A stretch of DNA of 64,000 bases from Cornus controversa (GCA_026545225.1 CM048850.1:25597797-25661796); one strand, 5' to 3'. Positions 34,742 to 47,996 are shown, counted from the first letter of the stretch. Numbers and translations: made by a program. Notes: generated by a model from the sequence alone, not told the origin.

Positions 34742-36057
34742 TGTTGTGTGTGGAAATTTTCTAATTTATATTTACCACTCGTAATAGAATGAATCCTTGA
34801 AGGATAGGGCTCTAAGTTGAGGGTGTCAATCCCACAGAGACTATGTAGGAATAATTCGCTAAAAGTCAAAGGTTGGCTCTCGTTTGTTTGCTTACTCTAC
34901 TTCAAAAGCATAAATGATAATTAAAATGCAGAGTTTGAGAAAAGAGTAAAGGGCTAGGGTGAGACTTCACCACTAACCTCGTAATATGTCAAACTTATAG
35001 TAAATTGGAAGAATTCATGCAAATGTGTACTAGGTGGTACAAATGGCTTGGCACCTACAATGCTACCTTCAAGAGGATACATGCACGTTAAAATACCTAC
35101 CTATTTACCTAGATATCTAATTAACTAAGTGTAGCTAATTTACCATCTCTCAACATGGACTATGCAAATCTAGCTATGCATGTTAAAGTGAAAACTAGTA
35201 CCAAGCCATTACGGGTAGTCCTTGTGGAACTACAAGTGTTTGAAGATCATGTGAGGAAAATAAACAATCTAAGACATGACAGAAAAATTACACACATGAA
35301 CATAAGGAATTTGTAAACTAATATTACTCATAAGGCTCAAGGCAAGGTACATATACACAAAAATTACATAAAAACCCCAATTCACTAAAGTTAGAACATA
35401 TTTACAAGACTAGGGTTTGTCAAAACCTAGAGAAGGATTAGTTGATCATGGTGGGCTGGAAGCACTCCATAGATAGATATGAATCCATGCTCAAAATGGT
35501 CTTCAAGGCCTTACAAAGCCATCTTTGAAACTTTCCCTCTCTAGAACTTCACTTTCTCTCTCTAGAACTCTATATATACTATCTATTACAAGAATTATGT
35601 TATATTTCTCTATTACATATTTCCTAGTTATATATCTGATTTTAGGCTCAAAATATCACAAAAATTCCATTCAAGGCTTCATCCAAGCAAAATTGGACAA
35701 GTGGCAAGTGAAGAAAATATCTCTAAAAAAATATCTTCTGCAGGATTGGGCGATGCATCGAAGCTATAACTTCGATGCATCGATCTTCCTTTGTTCTCAA
35801 ATCTTTCAACTCTTCAGCTTCTCGACTCCGGTCTTGACACGCCATTAACCCATCCTTGCCAACAATCTTCCTTGAAGTACGCTTGAATTGGGGAATGCAT
35901 TCTTAATTTTATAAAGGAGTCAAATTACTCCAAAAATTGACTTTGCACCTGAAATCATCAAAAACATAAAAACACATAAAACTATACAATATGTGTATCT
36001 AAGGGATTAAAATACATAAGTAAAGGCACGAGAATGTATAACATTCATCGCTTATCA
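34742..36057 (-). mobile_element. 3' LTR of Athila-B (second family)
   Basis: 1316-bp minus-strand LTR (TGATAAGCG... to ...ACACAACA), next to a polypurine tract at 36058. It is closely related, with scattered substitutions and indels, to the LTR at 44086-45458. Left flank TTCAA. Two GATGCATC palindromes at 35751-35784 form a further 13-bp inverted repeat. Confidence 0.8.
35751..35784 (-). repeat. CGAT-GC-ATCG palindrome pair in the Athila-B LTR
   Basis: CGATGCATCGAAG and its exact complement CTTCGATGCATCG lie either side of six nt. Each contains the palindrome TTCGATGCATCGAA or part of it. This is the family-specific version of the Athila-1/-2 array. Confidence 0.85.
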
Positions 36058-36094
36058 CACCCCCAAACTTAGATATTGCTAGGCCCTTAGCAAT
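36058..36094 (-). promoter_or_regulatory. Polypurine tract and conserved hairpin of Athila-B
   Basis: The minus strand reads AAGTTTGGGGGTG against the LTR. It is preceded by the hairpin ATTGCTA-AGGGCC-TAGCAAT (36075-36094), which keeps the stem but differs by one loop base from the other elements. Confidence 0.75.
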
Positions 36095-37730
36095 ACAAAA
36101 AGAAATAAAATAAAACAATTATTCTACTTCCATTTTTGTGGGACATATGGTTGCATTAAGCGAGTGCAACAAGCCTTTTAAATCCCCTAGATACGTCTAG
36201 TGGATGAGTGGTTTAACACTCTTGTTAAACTCACAAAAAGTATGTAAAAATTGTGGTTTTCTTAGTCATCAACTAGAAAAGAGTGATACCCAATTGATAT
36301 TCCAAATGGCAAATGCAAACAGTATTATGGAGCTATATGGACATCAATAGATATAAACCATTAAAAACTAGAATTAGGCAACAGTCCCCACATATTGGTC
36401 AATCTGATACTCGTACGAGTGCAAACCCTAAAATCTTCTTTGAAAGGTGAACATACATTCTAATGTGTGGTTTATTATCATTTATGGAGAATAAATAGAG
36501 CATCTGTCTTTAAAAGAAAAACTTTTTGAAATAGATCACAGAAGTATACCATTAGCTGCAAAGAAATTTACAAACACTTAAGTACAAGCGGTTGTGCAAT
36601 GTCTACGTTCCTTAAGCTTTCTAGCAAGCCTATGTAGCAGCATTCGGTCAATGACTCCCAAATCAAATTGTTTTAGGGCATTAGGTGAAAAGGCACCCCA
36701 TGGACTTAATAGCCGAGCTCACTAGGCTACGAACTTAAACGAGCCAATTGTTTCTTTATTGCACAACCTTGCCCACTTTTTAGACGCGAACATTCCACGC
36801 TTCCTGAGCTACAGAGGCTCGATTTATTGAGTGAGAAGGCTTATTGTAAGTTTTATTTTGTTTTGTTTGTTTTTTCTTTTTCTCTCTGTTTTTTGAAGGA
36901 TTTTTTTTTTTTTTTATAAACTTTGCTAAGGCAACTCGTTCTTCAAGTTGTTCAAGTAAAAAACAAACATTTTCAAAATTCTCCATATGATATATACCCC
37001 ACAATTCAATGTATGTGTGCGTGTTTGTATCGTTAAGGACATATTTAGAGGAAAAACTGAACAATATTCAAAAATTGAACAAAAATGTAGACCGTTCTAA
37101 CCTAGACATAATTTTCAAAAGTTTGAGTAATTTTGGATGTCAAAGCTCCTAATTACAAGATGCAATTATCAATGACATTCTAGCCATTACATCCTCAAAA
37201 GAAGGACATCATGGCAAACATGAAATAAAGATGTAATATGTGCAAAAATTTAAAAGCAAATAGTGTATGCAAATGTACTATACCCCCAAACTTAAATTAA
37301 ACATTGTCCTCAATGTTTGAACTAAAAAGAGATAGACCAATATTACCGGTTGGTTGATGGGTTTCAAAAAGTCAAAACATCAACCGTGTCAGGGTAATGG
37401 GTAGACAGGTACGTATCGGACACATGGGGCATCAAAATATGCACAAATACAAACTACATACCAGGATAACATACACGAACTAGAAAAGACAATAAAAGAG
37501 CTAAAAGGAAAGTAATACAAAATAAATATGCACCAATAAGGAAAAGGAAGCGCAATATTCCACTAATTCAACCCATTGTCAATACAAGCGATGAAATTTA
37601 TGGAATACACCAAAAATATTCTTTAAAAGCAACAAAACAGTGCCCACATGGCACTATACAGTTCAATGACTAAAAAGCAAAAGAAAATACATAACTAAAA
37701 TAAAAATAGTAACAAAATAGGAAACTGGAA
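36095..37730 (-). other. Non-coding 3' internal region of Athila-B
   Basis: Counterpart of 2093-3862. Shared landmarks include CTCAATAAA-like and CCCCAAACTTA segments. No gene. Confidence 0.6.
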
Positions 37731-38935
37731 CTAAGGCTGCGGCGGTGCGAAAGTAGAAGCAAAATTTGTGCTACAAGAGCCCAAGGTCATCCTAAGCAAC
37801 AGCTCAAACCGCTGTTGATCGTCCAAAATAGTGCTAATGCTAGCACCAAGGGCATCTAAGCCCCCATCGGTCTGTCGACGATGCTCAGTAGTTACACGGT
37901 AGTGCTCGAAAAAATACACTTGTAATTAGGCCAAATCCACAGCCAAACAGGTATAGCCAGTGGCAAGGTAATCTGAATCAACTCTGCCCATGCCAGACAT
38001 ATCAGCCTCAAGCTCCTCATCAGTGTCCTCTGTTGGGACATCCATCTCCATAGCCTCCCCGAGCTCATCCTTATCAGTCTCACCAGCCTCCATCTCAGGT
38101 GCGACCCACAAAAAAGCTCTCATATAGGCCACCATCTTCTTCCAGCTCTGGAGAGTGAAACGTGGTGGCGGCCTATAGTAATCTCAGATGCCTCAAACAG
38201 AAAAGTTGTCATATTCAAGAAGGCGGTGATGAGACAGCGAAAAGGAAGCTTCATGGTGGGTGACTTCTTGTTGGGCTTCCGAATCAGTTGGTCTTAGTCT
38301 TTATGAAGCTGACCCCAAATAATGGCCGGTACTAAAAACTAGCACCTGGTATCTATGGCATAGATGGCCTGTAAGAACTCACCACGACACTCAATAGAAT
38401 ACCCAAAAGGATGGGCATTCTTTTGTAAGACGGTGTCTAAAAACCACCAGCGCCAAGGAATCAAGGACTTGCTTATGGCATTGTTCTTATAGTTGGTAAA
38501 TTACCCAGCACACAGTTCTCGCACCATTTGGGAAAAAGTGTGATTCTGTGGCAGCTTGTGAGACACAAAATATTCCTCCCCCGGTTCAATATCCTCGGGT
38601 TACACGTGTGGCAGCCCGATAATCTCAGAAATGGTAGCAACAGTGATGGTGTGAGTCGTACCATCTACAGTAGTCCTCAGAACACCGGGCTCTACACAGT
38701 CATACTTGAGGTTCGTATAGAAGGCTTGAAAAAGCCTCGGGTAAGCCACTTCAGTAGCCGGTGACAAAAATTTGATGAGGTCACGACTCTGTAGTGCCTC
38801 TAATGTACAAATGGCATACCAGTCGTCCTCAAACTCCGCTTCCTCAGTTAGATATGCGGGTATCATCTCTCAATTCTTCCATTGACCGCGAGGGAAGTTG
38901 CGAATCACACCTGTAGGGACCTTGATACGGACCAT
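37731..38935 (-). pseudogene. Athila-B ORF2 remnant
   Basis: The ATG at 38935 begins MVRIKVPTGVIRN, matching the ORF2 start of the other elements. Then EAEFEDDWYAICTLEALQ and RLFQAFYTNLKYDC...IIGLPHV correspond to the plant transposon protein domain. The acidic coiled-coil part is at 38135-37926 (DELGEAMEMDVPTEDTDEE, YLATGYTCLAVDLA). At least four stops or shifts break it, including a TGA about 20 codons in. Confidence 0.75.
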
Positions 38936-39428
38936 ATTCTGTCAAAAATGTGGCAAGGGAAGTTACACAAATGGTAAGGGTGGTCTCGATTCCGTCAGTC
39001 CCTAGCAAGGGTGAACAAGTCTCAACAAAACTCAAAAATCTTCAATATTATTCCCAATCTCTAAGATAATCAATTGTACACAACAATCCTCCAAACTTCA
39101 TCCACAAATCTGAAAGTAATGCACAACTCCTCCAATGCCAACAAACTCAAAAAATCAACTAAAAAGGGGTAAAAAAAAACCCTTACCTAGCAAAGGCCAA
39201 AACGAACTCTAATGAGGCTATCCATGCGCAGAATCACCCTCCTTGAACTCGAGAATGAAGATGAAAGATGATGATTGTGATGATGTTGGCAATGGATTAT
39301 GATGGGGATGTGTGCGGGACTTTCGGACGAGAGGGAAAGAAGAAAGAATCGAGAGAGAGGGAAAAAATGAGAGGGAGAGAACAGAGGTTCAAATTTTAAG
39401 TGACTACATGTGCAGTCACGTGCTCAGG

Positions 39429-39630
39429 ATCGATGCATCGAAGTGTGTTGATGCAGCGAACTAGACATTTTGATGCATCGAAGTGTTGATGTATCGAACA
39501 TCTATCAAAACAAAGTACGAAAGCTATTGGAATTGGAATAGAAATGGGATATTTAAAGATCGATACATCGAAGTTGATTTTGATACATCGAAGGAGTGAT
39601 GCATTGAAGTGGATAATTCAATGCATCGAA
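39429..39630 (-). repeat. GATGCATC palindrome array upstream of Athila-B ORF2
   Basis: About eight copies of TTCGATGCATCGAA-like words (also GATACATC, GATGTATC), positioned between pol and ORF2 exactly as the array in Athila-1/-2. Confidence 0.85.
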
Positions 39631-39769
39631 TTGCCTTATGATTGTGATTTTACAAAATTGTCCCAAGGATGGAAAAATTATGTATAATCCTCAAAGTCAC
39701 ACCTCTCACACTCAGACACATTCAAAAATATTTAGATACATTCTTTTTGGATTCGAAGGGTCTCACGAA

Positions 39770-42700
39770 ACATGATAGGATCGCGAAAATGCCAAGTTTA
39801 TCATCTACGGCAAGACGTGAAACTAATTATAGGTCCAAGTATACGGGATTCGTCAATTCGATGATATCCACGTATTCTAATTGCATTTGGTCATTAATGC
39901 AAGGTTTCACCCTTTGTTTGTTAACTTTAAAAAGTGTTTCATCCTTGGAATCCTTTAGTTTCACCGCTCCATGGGGAGCAAAAGAATTGATAATGAAAGG
40001 ACTATCCTATTGGGAACAAAGTTTTTTGAGGAATAGGCGAAGCATAGACTTATAAAGCCAAACTTTTTTGCCTAGATAGAGTGGTTTGGAATGGATATTA
40101 TGGTTATAGAAGGCCTTGGTCTTTGCCTTATAGATTTTTGTACTTTCATACGCGTCATTTCGTATTTCCTTTAATTCACTCAATTGAAGCTTCCGGTTAG
40201 ATTCAGCCAATTTCATATCAAAATTTAATTTCTTAATAACTCAGAAGGCTTTGTGCTTAAGCTTAACCGGTAAGTGAGATACCTTACCATACACAAGATG
40301 GTACGGTGACATACCGATCAGTGTTTTATAAGTAGTACGGTACGCCCACAACACTTCATTTATACGTTATGACAAATCCTTGCGATCAGGGCGCACGATT
40401 TTTTTAAGGAAAAACTTAATTTCCCTATTAGATACTTCTACTTGGCCACTCGTTTAAGGGTGGTTAGGTGTAGCGACCTTGTGAATGATGGAGTATTTGA
40501 GTAGCAATGTTCGAAGGAACCGGTTGCAAAAATGTTTACCCTCGTCACTAATGATGGCTCAAAGACTACCAAAATGACTAAAGATGTTCGTTTGGATGAA
40601 CTTGACCATGATTACATAATCCACCGCTACTAATATAAACTCAAAATTGGCAGATTTTGGAAATGAGCCTATAATGTCAATGCCCCAAACATTGAAGATA
40701 TCGACGATTAAGATTAGGTTCAAGGGCATCATATCTTTATGAGTCATAGCGCCAAGGCACTGACATCGCTCACATGAGGTACAAAATAAGTATGCATCTC
40801 GATGCATAGTTGGCCAAAAGAAATCGCATTGAAGAATTTCTTAAATGGTCTTCTCAGCACTAAAATGACCTCTACATTCTAGTGTATGGCAAAAAGTAAG
40901 AATGGTAGGAATCTCACTCTCGAGCACACATTGGTGGATGAATTGGTCGAGACAATACTTGAATAAATGAGGATCGTCCCAAAAATATGAACATTCTTGG
41001 GAATAGAAGCAATCCTTTTCCTGTTTGGACCAAGAGGGTGGGATCTTCCCAGTTGCTAAGAAATTGACTATGTCAACAAACCAGGGAAGTTTCTCGTGAG
41101 TGACTTCCAACAGTTGCTCATCCAGGAAGGATTCACTAACTGGAAGTTGGTTATGATGGCACTCTACAAGAATCCGAGAAAAATGGTAGGAAACCACATT
41201 TTCGATACCCTTTTTATCCCGGATCTCAAAGCTAAACTCTTACAACAAGAGTATCCATCGGATCAATTAGGATTTAGTATCCTTTTTGACCAATAAAGTG
41301 CCGTAGAGCAATATAATCTGAGAAGACAATGACCTTGGATCCTAAGAAATAAGATCTAAATTTGTCCAAGGTGTAAACAACTACAAGCAATTCTTTTTCC
41401 GTAACTGTATAATTCATTTGAGCATCGAAAAGGGATTTACTTGCATAGTAAATCACATGGGGCAACTTGTCTACACGTTGCCTTAAGACAACACCCATAG
41501 CAAAATCGGATGCGTCACACATGACCTCAAATGGGAAAGCCCAATTTAGAGGGAGTAGAATTGGAGAAGTTGATAGAAGTGTGTGTAGTGTTTCAAAAGA
41601 TTTTAGGCACACTTCATCAAAGTGAAAATAATTATCTTTCTCAAGAAGTTAGCACAAGGGCGGAGATATCTTGCTAAAGTCCTTGATGAAACAATGATAA
41701 AAACCCGCATGGCCAAGGAATGAACGAATGCCCCTCATCGATGAAGGTGGAGAAAGCTTAGATATGAGTTCTACCTTGGCTCTATCAAGCTCTATACCTT
41801 GTTTGGACACAATATGCTCAAGTACAATTCCTTCTTGAACCATAAAATGGATTTTTTCCTAGCTAAGAATAATATTTGTGTTTATACAACGCTTGAGCAC
41901 AAGTGTAAAATTATGAAGGCACGAATCAAAGGAAGGTCCAAAGACTAAAAAGTCATCCATGAACACCTCAAGAAACTTCTCCACCATGTTTGAAAAGATA
42001 GACATCATACACCGTTGAAAAGTCATCGGTGCATTGCATAACACAAAGGGCATGCATCTATAAGAGAATGGTTTGAATGGACATGTGAATGTGATTTTTT
42101 CTTGGTCTTACGATTATATCCAGAATATCCATCTAAAATGTAGTAGAAACTTTGGCCCGCAAGCCTCTCTAGGATTTGATCAATGAATAGGAGTGGGAAC
42201 TGATCCTACCTAGTTGAGGAGTTTAGTTTTCTATAGTTGATACACACTCGCCAGCCAATGGTGTTGCATTGAGGAACTAATTCTCCTTGTTCATTTTGAA
42301 GCACGGTGATGTCGAATTTCTTTGGTTCCACTTGCGTGAGGCTTACCAACTTGCTATTAGAGATGGGGTATATAATACTAGTATCTAGCAACTTAATCAC
42401 ATCCTTCATGACTACCTGCTTCATGTTAGGATATAACCAACCTTGCGCCTCTCGCGAGATCTTTGCATCCTCTTCCAAATATATGCGGTGCATACAAATG
42501 GCAGGATCAATGCCTTTAAGTTGGTAACGATCCACCCTATGGCTCATTTATATTTTTTTAAGACCATTATGAGTGAACACTTTTGGTCATCGATTAGATT
42601 TAAAGCTATTATGACCGATAAATGTCACTTGGGCCAAGAAACACGTATTTGAGATTAGACGGTAAAGCCTTGAGCTCAAATTGAGGGAGAGACACAAGGG
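39770..42700 (-). pseudogene. Athila-B pol remnant (RT, RNase H, integrase)
   Basis: Readable in order on the minus strand. RT start is at 42547-42206 (GIDPAICMHRIYLEEDAKIS, WRVCINYRKLNSSTR). The RT catalytic segment is at 42053-41859 (FMDDFLVFGPS), then the connection region at 41843-41649 (RSFLGHAGFYHCFIKDFSKI). RNase H is at 41612-41274 (CDASDFAMG, DKFRSYFLGSKVIVFSDYIALRHF). The integrase zinc-finger region is about 41197-40760 and the core at 40740-40559 ([18 protein letters not shown]). The pol tail runs to about 39770. Many stops; inactive. It keeps the 62-codon RT connection that Athila-2 has lost. Confidence 0.8.
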
Positions 42701-42958
42701 ATGGAATTAGAGGAGTACTTGAAAGAGTAGGAAGAGGCTCAAATGGTGTCTTTCACATGCGAAAGCCATTTATCACCATGGCATCGAGCATTGTATTCAC
42801 ATCTTCAATTGATGGCCCAAAGTCAAAGTCTTCAAAATTAAATTAACTCAGACACGCCTTTAAAGGGTCTTTTGACAATATTTGGGGAAGCATCTCGTCG
42901 ATGAGTTCATCCATGACATCCACACAAAAGTAATCGCTTTCATCATTGGAGGCCTTAA
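42700..42958 (-). pseudogene. Athila-B protease-proximal fragment, truncated at the junction
   Basis: Aligns with 55090-55220 of Athila-2 (the segment just C-terminal of the protease). The rest of protease and gag, the PBS and the 5' LTR are absent; Tat sequence follows at once. Confidence 0.65.
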
Positions 42959-44085
42959 CGGTAGAGAATGCACCCCCCCCCCCCGAGGGGAGGTTAAGAT
43001 AACTCCCCCGTGGAATAGTAACCGATTAGAGAGATTACAGTCACTGTTGGAGAATATACAAGAGATGGCGATTCAAGCTCGACCCATAAGGCCCACACTA
43101 GGAGGGCACGAGGCTTGTCCAAGGTATACAAGGTTGGAGTGGTTGCTCCACCCTTGAAACACATAGTTTGGTGGAACCAGTCATCACCTTCTACAATGAA
43201 GATGCCAGAGGAGTTCAACAACCTCAAGATGATCTTTTTGTTGTTACCATGATGATTGTCAACTACAATATAAGGTGAATCCTAATTGATAATGGTAGTT
43301 CGACAGATATCTTAGTTTTTGAAGCGTTCGACAAGATGAAAATCGGTAAAGAGAAACTCAAGCCTACCTGGTCACCACTAGTAGGATTCTCAGGAGACAA
43401 AGTATATCCGTTGGGAAGTGTTACCGTGATGGTAGGCATCAGTCTATAGCAAATTACAATCATGATAGATTTCTTTGTGGTTGATTGTCCCTCCGCCTAC
43501 AAGAACATTTTGGGAAGGACGACCTTGAACTCAATAAAGGCCATCACCTCAACTTATCATCTACTGATCCACTTCCTTACAGAGTATGGAGTAGGTGAAT
43601 TGAGAGAGACCAAGTCACAACCAGAGATGATATGATGCATCACTCAAAAGGAAGAAATAATAAGAGACTATGATTGTTGAATAAATAAAAGAAATAAAAA
43701 AGAATCGAGCCCAACCAACAGACCACTTGTTTGAAATTGACCTGGATGACAATGATGATGCAAAGAAGATCAATGTAGGGTCTTTACTACCCTCAAATTT
43801 TAGGGACAGACTCACCCATTTTCTTAGACAAAATCAAGATGTGTTTGCATGGACACATGAAGACATGACAGGCTGGAGCATCGACTAAATGTGGGTCCTT
43901 CCTTCAAACCAGTCAGACAGAAGCATATGACCTTTTGCCTCAGAAATAAATTTGGCCATATCAGAAAAGGTTGACAAACTTCTAAAAGATGGCTTCATCC
44001 AAGAGGTACAATACCCAGATTTGTTGGCTAACGTTGTTCTGGTAAAAAGGGTGAATGGAAAATAGAGGTTGTGTATTGATTTCAC
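42959..44085 (+). pseudogene. Duplicated Tat segment (gag end, protease, RT start), copy 2
   Basis: Repeats 33592-34741 with numerous substitutions: the GGTAGAGAATGC start, a C12 run (42973-42984) where copy 1 has a short C run, the protease motif [19 protein letters not shown], then RT start to the same GATTTCA breakpoint. It is followed by an LTR of the Athila-B family at the same target position as copy 1. Confidence 0.85.
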
Positions 44086-45458
44086 TGTTGTGTGCAGAAA
44101 TTTTCTAATTTATATTTACCACTCACAATAGAATGAATCCTTGAAGGATAGGGCTCTAAGTTGAGGGTGTCGATCCCACAGAGACTACATAGGAATAATT
44201 CGCTAAAAGTCGAAGGTTGGTTCTCGTTTTTTTTCTTACTCTACTTCAAAAGCATAAATGATAATTAAAATGCAGAGTTTGAGATAAGAGTAAAGGGCTA
44301 GGGTGAAACTTCACCACTAGCCTTGTAATACGTTAAACTTATAATAAATTGGGAGAATTCATTCAATTGTGTACTAGGTGGTGCAAATGGTTTGTGGTCT
44401 ACAATGCTACCATCAAGAGGATACATGCACCTTAAAATACTATAATCCATCTTCGATATGTGTCAATTCCCTACCTACCTACTTACCTAGATACCTAATT
44501 AACTAAGTGTAGCTAATTTACCATCTCTTAGCAAGGACTATGCAAATCTAGCTATGCATGTTAAAGTGAAAACTAGTACAAAGCCATCACGTGTAGTCCT
44601 TGTGGAACTACAAGTGTTTGAAGATCATGTGAGAAAAATAAACATTCTAACCCAAGAAAGATAAATTACACACGTGAATATAAGGAATTTTTAAACTTAT
44701 ATTAATGATAAGGCTCAAGGTAAGGTACATATACACAAAAATTAAATAAAAACTCCAATTCACTAAAGTTAGAACATATTTACAAGACTAGGGTTTGTCA
44801 AAACCCTAAAGAAGGATTAGTTGATCATGGTGGGTTGGAAGCACTCCATAGATAGAGATGAATCCATGTTCAAAATAGTCTTTAAGGCCTTACAAAACCC
44901 TTATTGAAGCTTTCCCTCTCTAGAACTTCACTTTCTCTCTCTTGAATTCTATATATGCTATCTATTATAAGAATTATGTTATATATCTCTAATACATATT
45001 TTCTAGCTATATATCTGATTTGAGGCTCAAAATATCACAAAAATCATGTTCAAGGTTTTATCCAAGCAAAATTGGACAAGTGGTAAGTGAAGAAAATATC
45101 TGCAAAAAAAGATCTTCTACAGGATTGGGCGATGCATCGAAGTAGGAACTTCAATGCATTGAAGCTGTAACTTCAGTGCATTAATCTTCCCTTATTCTGA
45201 AATCTTTCGACTCTTTAACTTCTCGACTTCGGTCTTGACACGCCATTCACCCATCCTTGCTAACAATCTTCCATGAAGTACGCTTGAACTAAGGAATGCA
45301 TTCTTAAACTGATAAAGGAGTCGAATTATGCCAAAAATTGACTCTGAACCTGAAATCATCAAAAACATAAAAACACGTAAAATTATACAATATGTGCATC
45401 TAAGGGATTAAAATACATAAGTAAATGCACAAGAATGTATAACATTCAACGTTCATCA
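44086..45458 (-). mobile_element. Athila-B family LTR without internal region, TSD TTCAC
   Basis: 1373 bp, TG..CA. TTCAC lies at 44081-44085 and 45459-45463. The Tat RT frame continues on the right. It has an extra segment of roughly 30 bp (near 44440) relative to the LTR at 34742. Decayed GATGCATC words lie at 45130-45186. Confidence 0.85.
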
Positions 45459-46559
45459 TTCACTAACCTGAATAAGGTGCCCTAAAAATAGCTTTCCGTT
45501 GCCAACGATTGACATGCTATTAGAGGAAACGGCTGGCCAAGAATTGCTAAGTTTCATGGACGCTTATTTGAGGTACAACCAAATTCTTATATACCCTCCA
45601 AATAGAGAAAAAATATATTTTATCATAGATAGAGGTTTGTACTGTAATAAGGTGATGCCCTTTGTGCTGAATAATGCTGGTGCGACTTATCAGAGGCTAG
45701 TCAACTTGATGTTCAAAGATCAAATTAGGAAGAATATGGAGGTTTACGTTGATGACATATTAGTCAAAAGCTTAAAGGTAGAGGACCATTTAATTGACCT
45801 ATAAGAGACTTTCCAAGTCCTGAGGAAACACAAAATGAAGCTTAACCCAAGAAAATGTGCCTTTGGTGTTTCCTTAGGAAAGTTTTTGGGCTACATGATC
45901 AGCAGAAGAGGGATTAAGGCTAATCTAGAAAACATTTGAGCCATACTTGACATAAGGTCGCCGATATCAACCAAGGACCTACAAAGGTTGACAGGAAGAA
46001 TCGCATCGTTAAGCAGATTAATCTCCAGATCAACTAATAGGTGTTTGCCTTTCTTCCATGTGATTAAGAAACCTTTTCATTGGACACCAAAGTGTGAGCA
46101 GGCCTTCACAAAGAATATCTCACCTTCCCCCCACTCTTGTCGCTAGTTGTACTGGGAGAGGAGTTAAACATGTACTTGTCAGTTTCCTCATCGGCAGTAA
46201 GCTCGACTCTGGTTCAAGAAAAGGGTGAAATTTAGAAACCAGTGTATTACACCAGTCGAACGCTTAGTGGTGCAGAGGAAAGGTATCTGAAAATAGAGAA
46301 ATTGGCCTACGGCTTAATTATTTCTACCAGAAAGCTCAAGCTTTATTTCAAAGCACACACAATAATTGTGCTAATGGACCAACCACTTAGGTAAGTTCTC
46401 TACAAGCCGGGGATGTCTGGACGACTTATGAAATGGTTAGTAGAGCCCAGGGAGTTTGATATTCAGTATAAACCAAGGAATGCCATAAAGGGCCAAGCCA
46501 TAGTAGATGTGAGAGTAGAATTCACTCATTTTCAAGAAGATGGGCAGATGTACGACTTA
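45459..46559 (+). pseudogene. Tat reverse transcriptase and first RNase H
   Basis: Continues the RT after the LTR. It shows TAGQELLSFMDAYLRYNQI, NNAGATYQRLVNLMFKDQI and YVDDILVKS (catalytic YxDD, about 45745-45775), then the connection (CAFGVSLGKFLGYMIS) and RNase H (SRTLSGAEERYLKIEKLAY, then PREFDIQYKPRNAIKGQAIVD). A few stops. It ends at a TTA target site at 46557-46559. Confidence 0.8.
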
Positions 46560-46566
46560 GGGCCCG
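46560..46566. mobile_element. First 7 bp of the Harbinger/Tourist-like element, cut off by Athila-2
   Basis: GGGCCCG, after TTA (46557-46559). The last five bases GCCCG are the Athila-2 target duplication, repeated at 59325-59329 where the element resumes. Confidence 0.8.
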
Positions 46567-47996
46567 TGATGTGGTCGGAACTAAATTATATTGTAAGCTT
46601 AATTTTTCCCTTTTCATCAAAATATAATTTAACCACTCGCAAGAGCACGAATCTTTGTAGATAAGGTTCTATATAGAGGGTATCGATCCCACGAGGACTA
46701 GTCGCAATTGTCTTAAAGGAAGATTAATTACACTTTAATTCTAAAAACAGGTTTTTGAATTTGTGTTTATCAACTATTGCATGAATGAAATGACAAGAAA
46801 AGTAAAGAGTTTAAAGTTGGGAGAGAGAACTAGGGTTGGTTTCCACCACTAGCCGTTCACATGTTCATAAGTGTAGCAAGCATGGGATTCATTAATTAAA
46901 TGCCTAACAATGTCATTAGGCTTGTGACCTCAATGACATATCAAAAGATCAATGTGTGTGCTAACCTATCATAATCCATCTTCAACAAGCATAGCTCTTC
47001 AACCTAACTAACTACCTAATTACTCTACTCTCTAAGTGAACACTACATGCATCCAAACTACCTTGTCTTGGCATGGTCTATACAAACTAACATCACACAT
47101 TCATTTAAACACCATCATCTAGCCATCATTTGCACTTCTTGTGGAATATGCAAATGTTGTGCATTCAAGTGACAAAATCTACTCTAAGACAAGAATAAAT
47201 TCCATATCAAATGAATATATATAAGAGATGTATTTGTGTACATAATCACTAGGCTAAATAATCAACATTTAATTACAAATCCCAAGAGCTACAAAGATGA
47301 ACAAGTTTACATGGCTAGGGGTTGAAACCAACACCCTAGTAGAAGAGTTTAGTTGCTCATGGTTGCCTTGTACCCTTCCATTGATGAAGAAAGTGAAGCT
47401 TCTTGGTCTGGTTCAGCTTCTCCTCTTCCTCTCCCAAAGGTCTCTCTTGAAGTATTCTGATGTGTGTTGAGAGATATGTGAGATATGAGAGATATGGCCC
47501 TTTTATGCTTTTTGGCTCCTTTTTCTCCCTTGGGGGCCCACCATATATATATATATATCATTATATATATCTCTTGTATCAAGAAGGCACCCAAAAGTCT
47601 TGTTCAAGTCATACAATCCCCCTAAGTCGTGCAAAAAGGGGGATTTTGTTGCAAGTGGGAGAGCAGGTGAGTAAGTGGCCAAGTGGGTTCTGCAGAATCT
47701 TGATTGATCGAGATTGAATCTCGATTGATCGAGATTTCGATCAATCGAAATGAGATCTCGATCAATCGAGATTTCGATTAATCGAGATCAACATCTCGAT
47801 TGATCGAGATGCCTTTGGCTGCATTTTCTGATTTCTTCTCTTGACTGCAGAAAGGTTCAAACTTTGCTCCATTTACTCCAATACCTACAAAACATCAAAA
47901 ACACAAAAATACCGTAAACATATCTCGGTAGACGCAAAAACGAAACTAACATATGCAATAAAGAGGGTTCAAATGCATAGAATTGAACACTTATCA
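46567..47996 (-). mobile_element. 3' LTR of Athila-2
   Basis: 1430 bp on the minus strand, TGATAAG..CATCA. About 11 substitutions, one 1-bp and one 21-bp indel separate it from the 5' LTR (counted by eye), roughly 0.8% divergence, so the insertion is young. An (AT)n TATA-like run lies near 47544-47572, and a six-unit CGAT array at 47703-47814. Confidence 0.95.
47703..47814 (-). repeat. CGAT-NN-ATCG array in the Athila-2 3' LTR (six units)
   Basis: Six inverted-repeat units. The 5' LTR has five; the extra 21 bp here is one unit with its linker. Confidence 0.85.

Noticed and set aside
34742-45458. One intact Athila-B element bounded by the LTRs at 34742 and 44086
   Set aside because: Tat sequence (42959-44085), not gag, PBS and leader, lies between the internal region and the second LTR.
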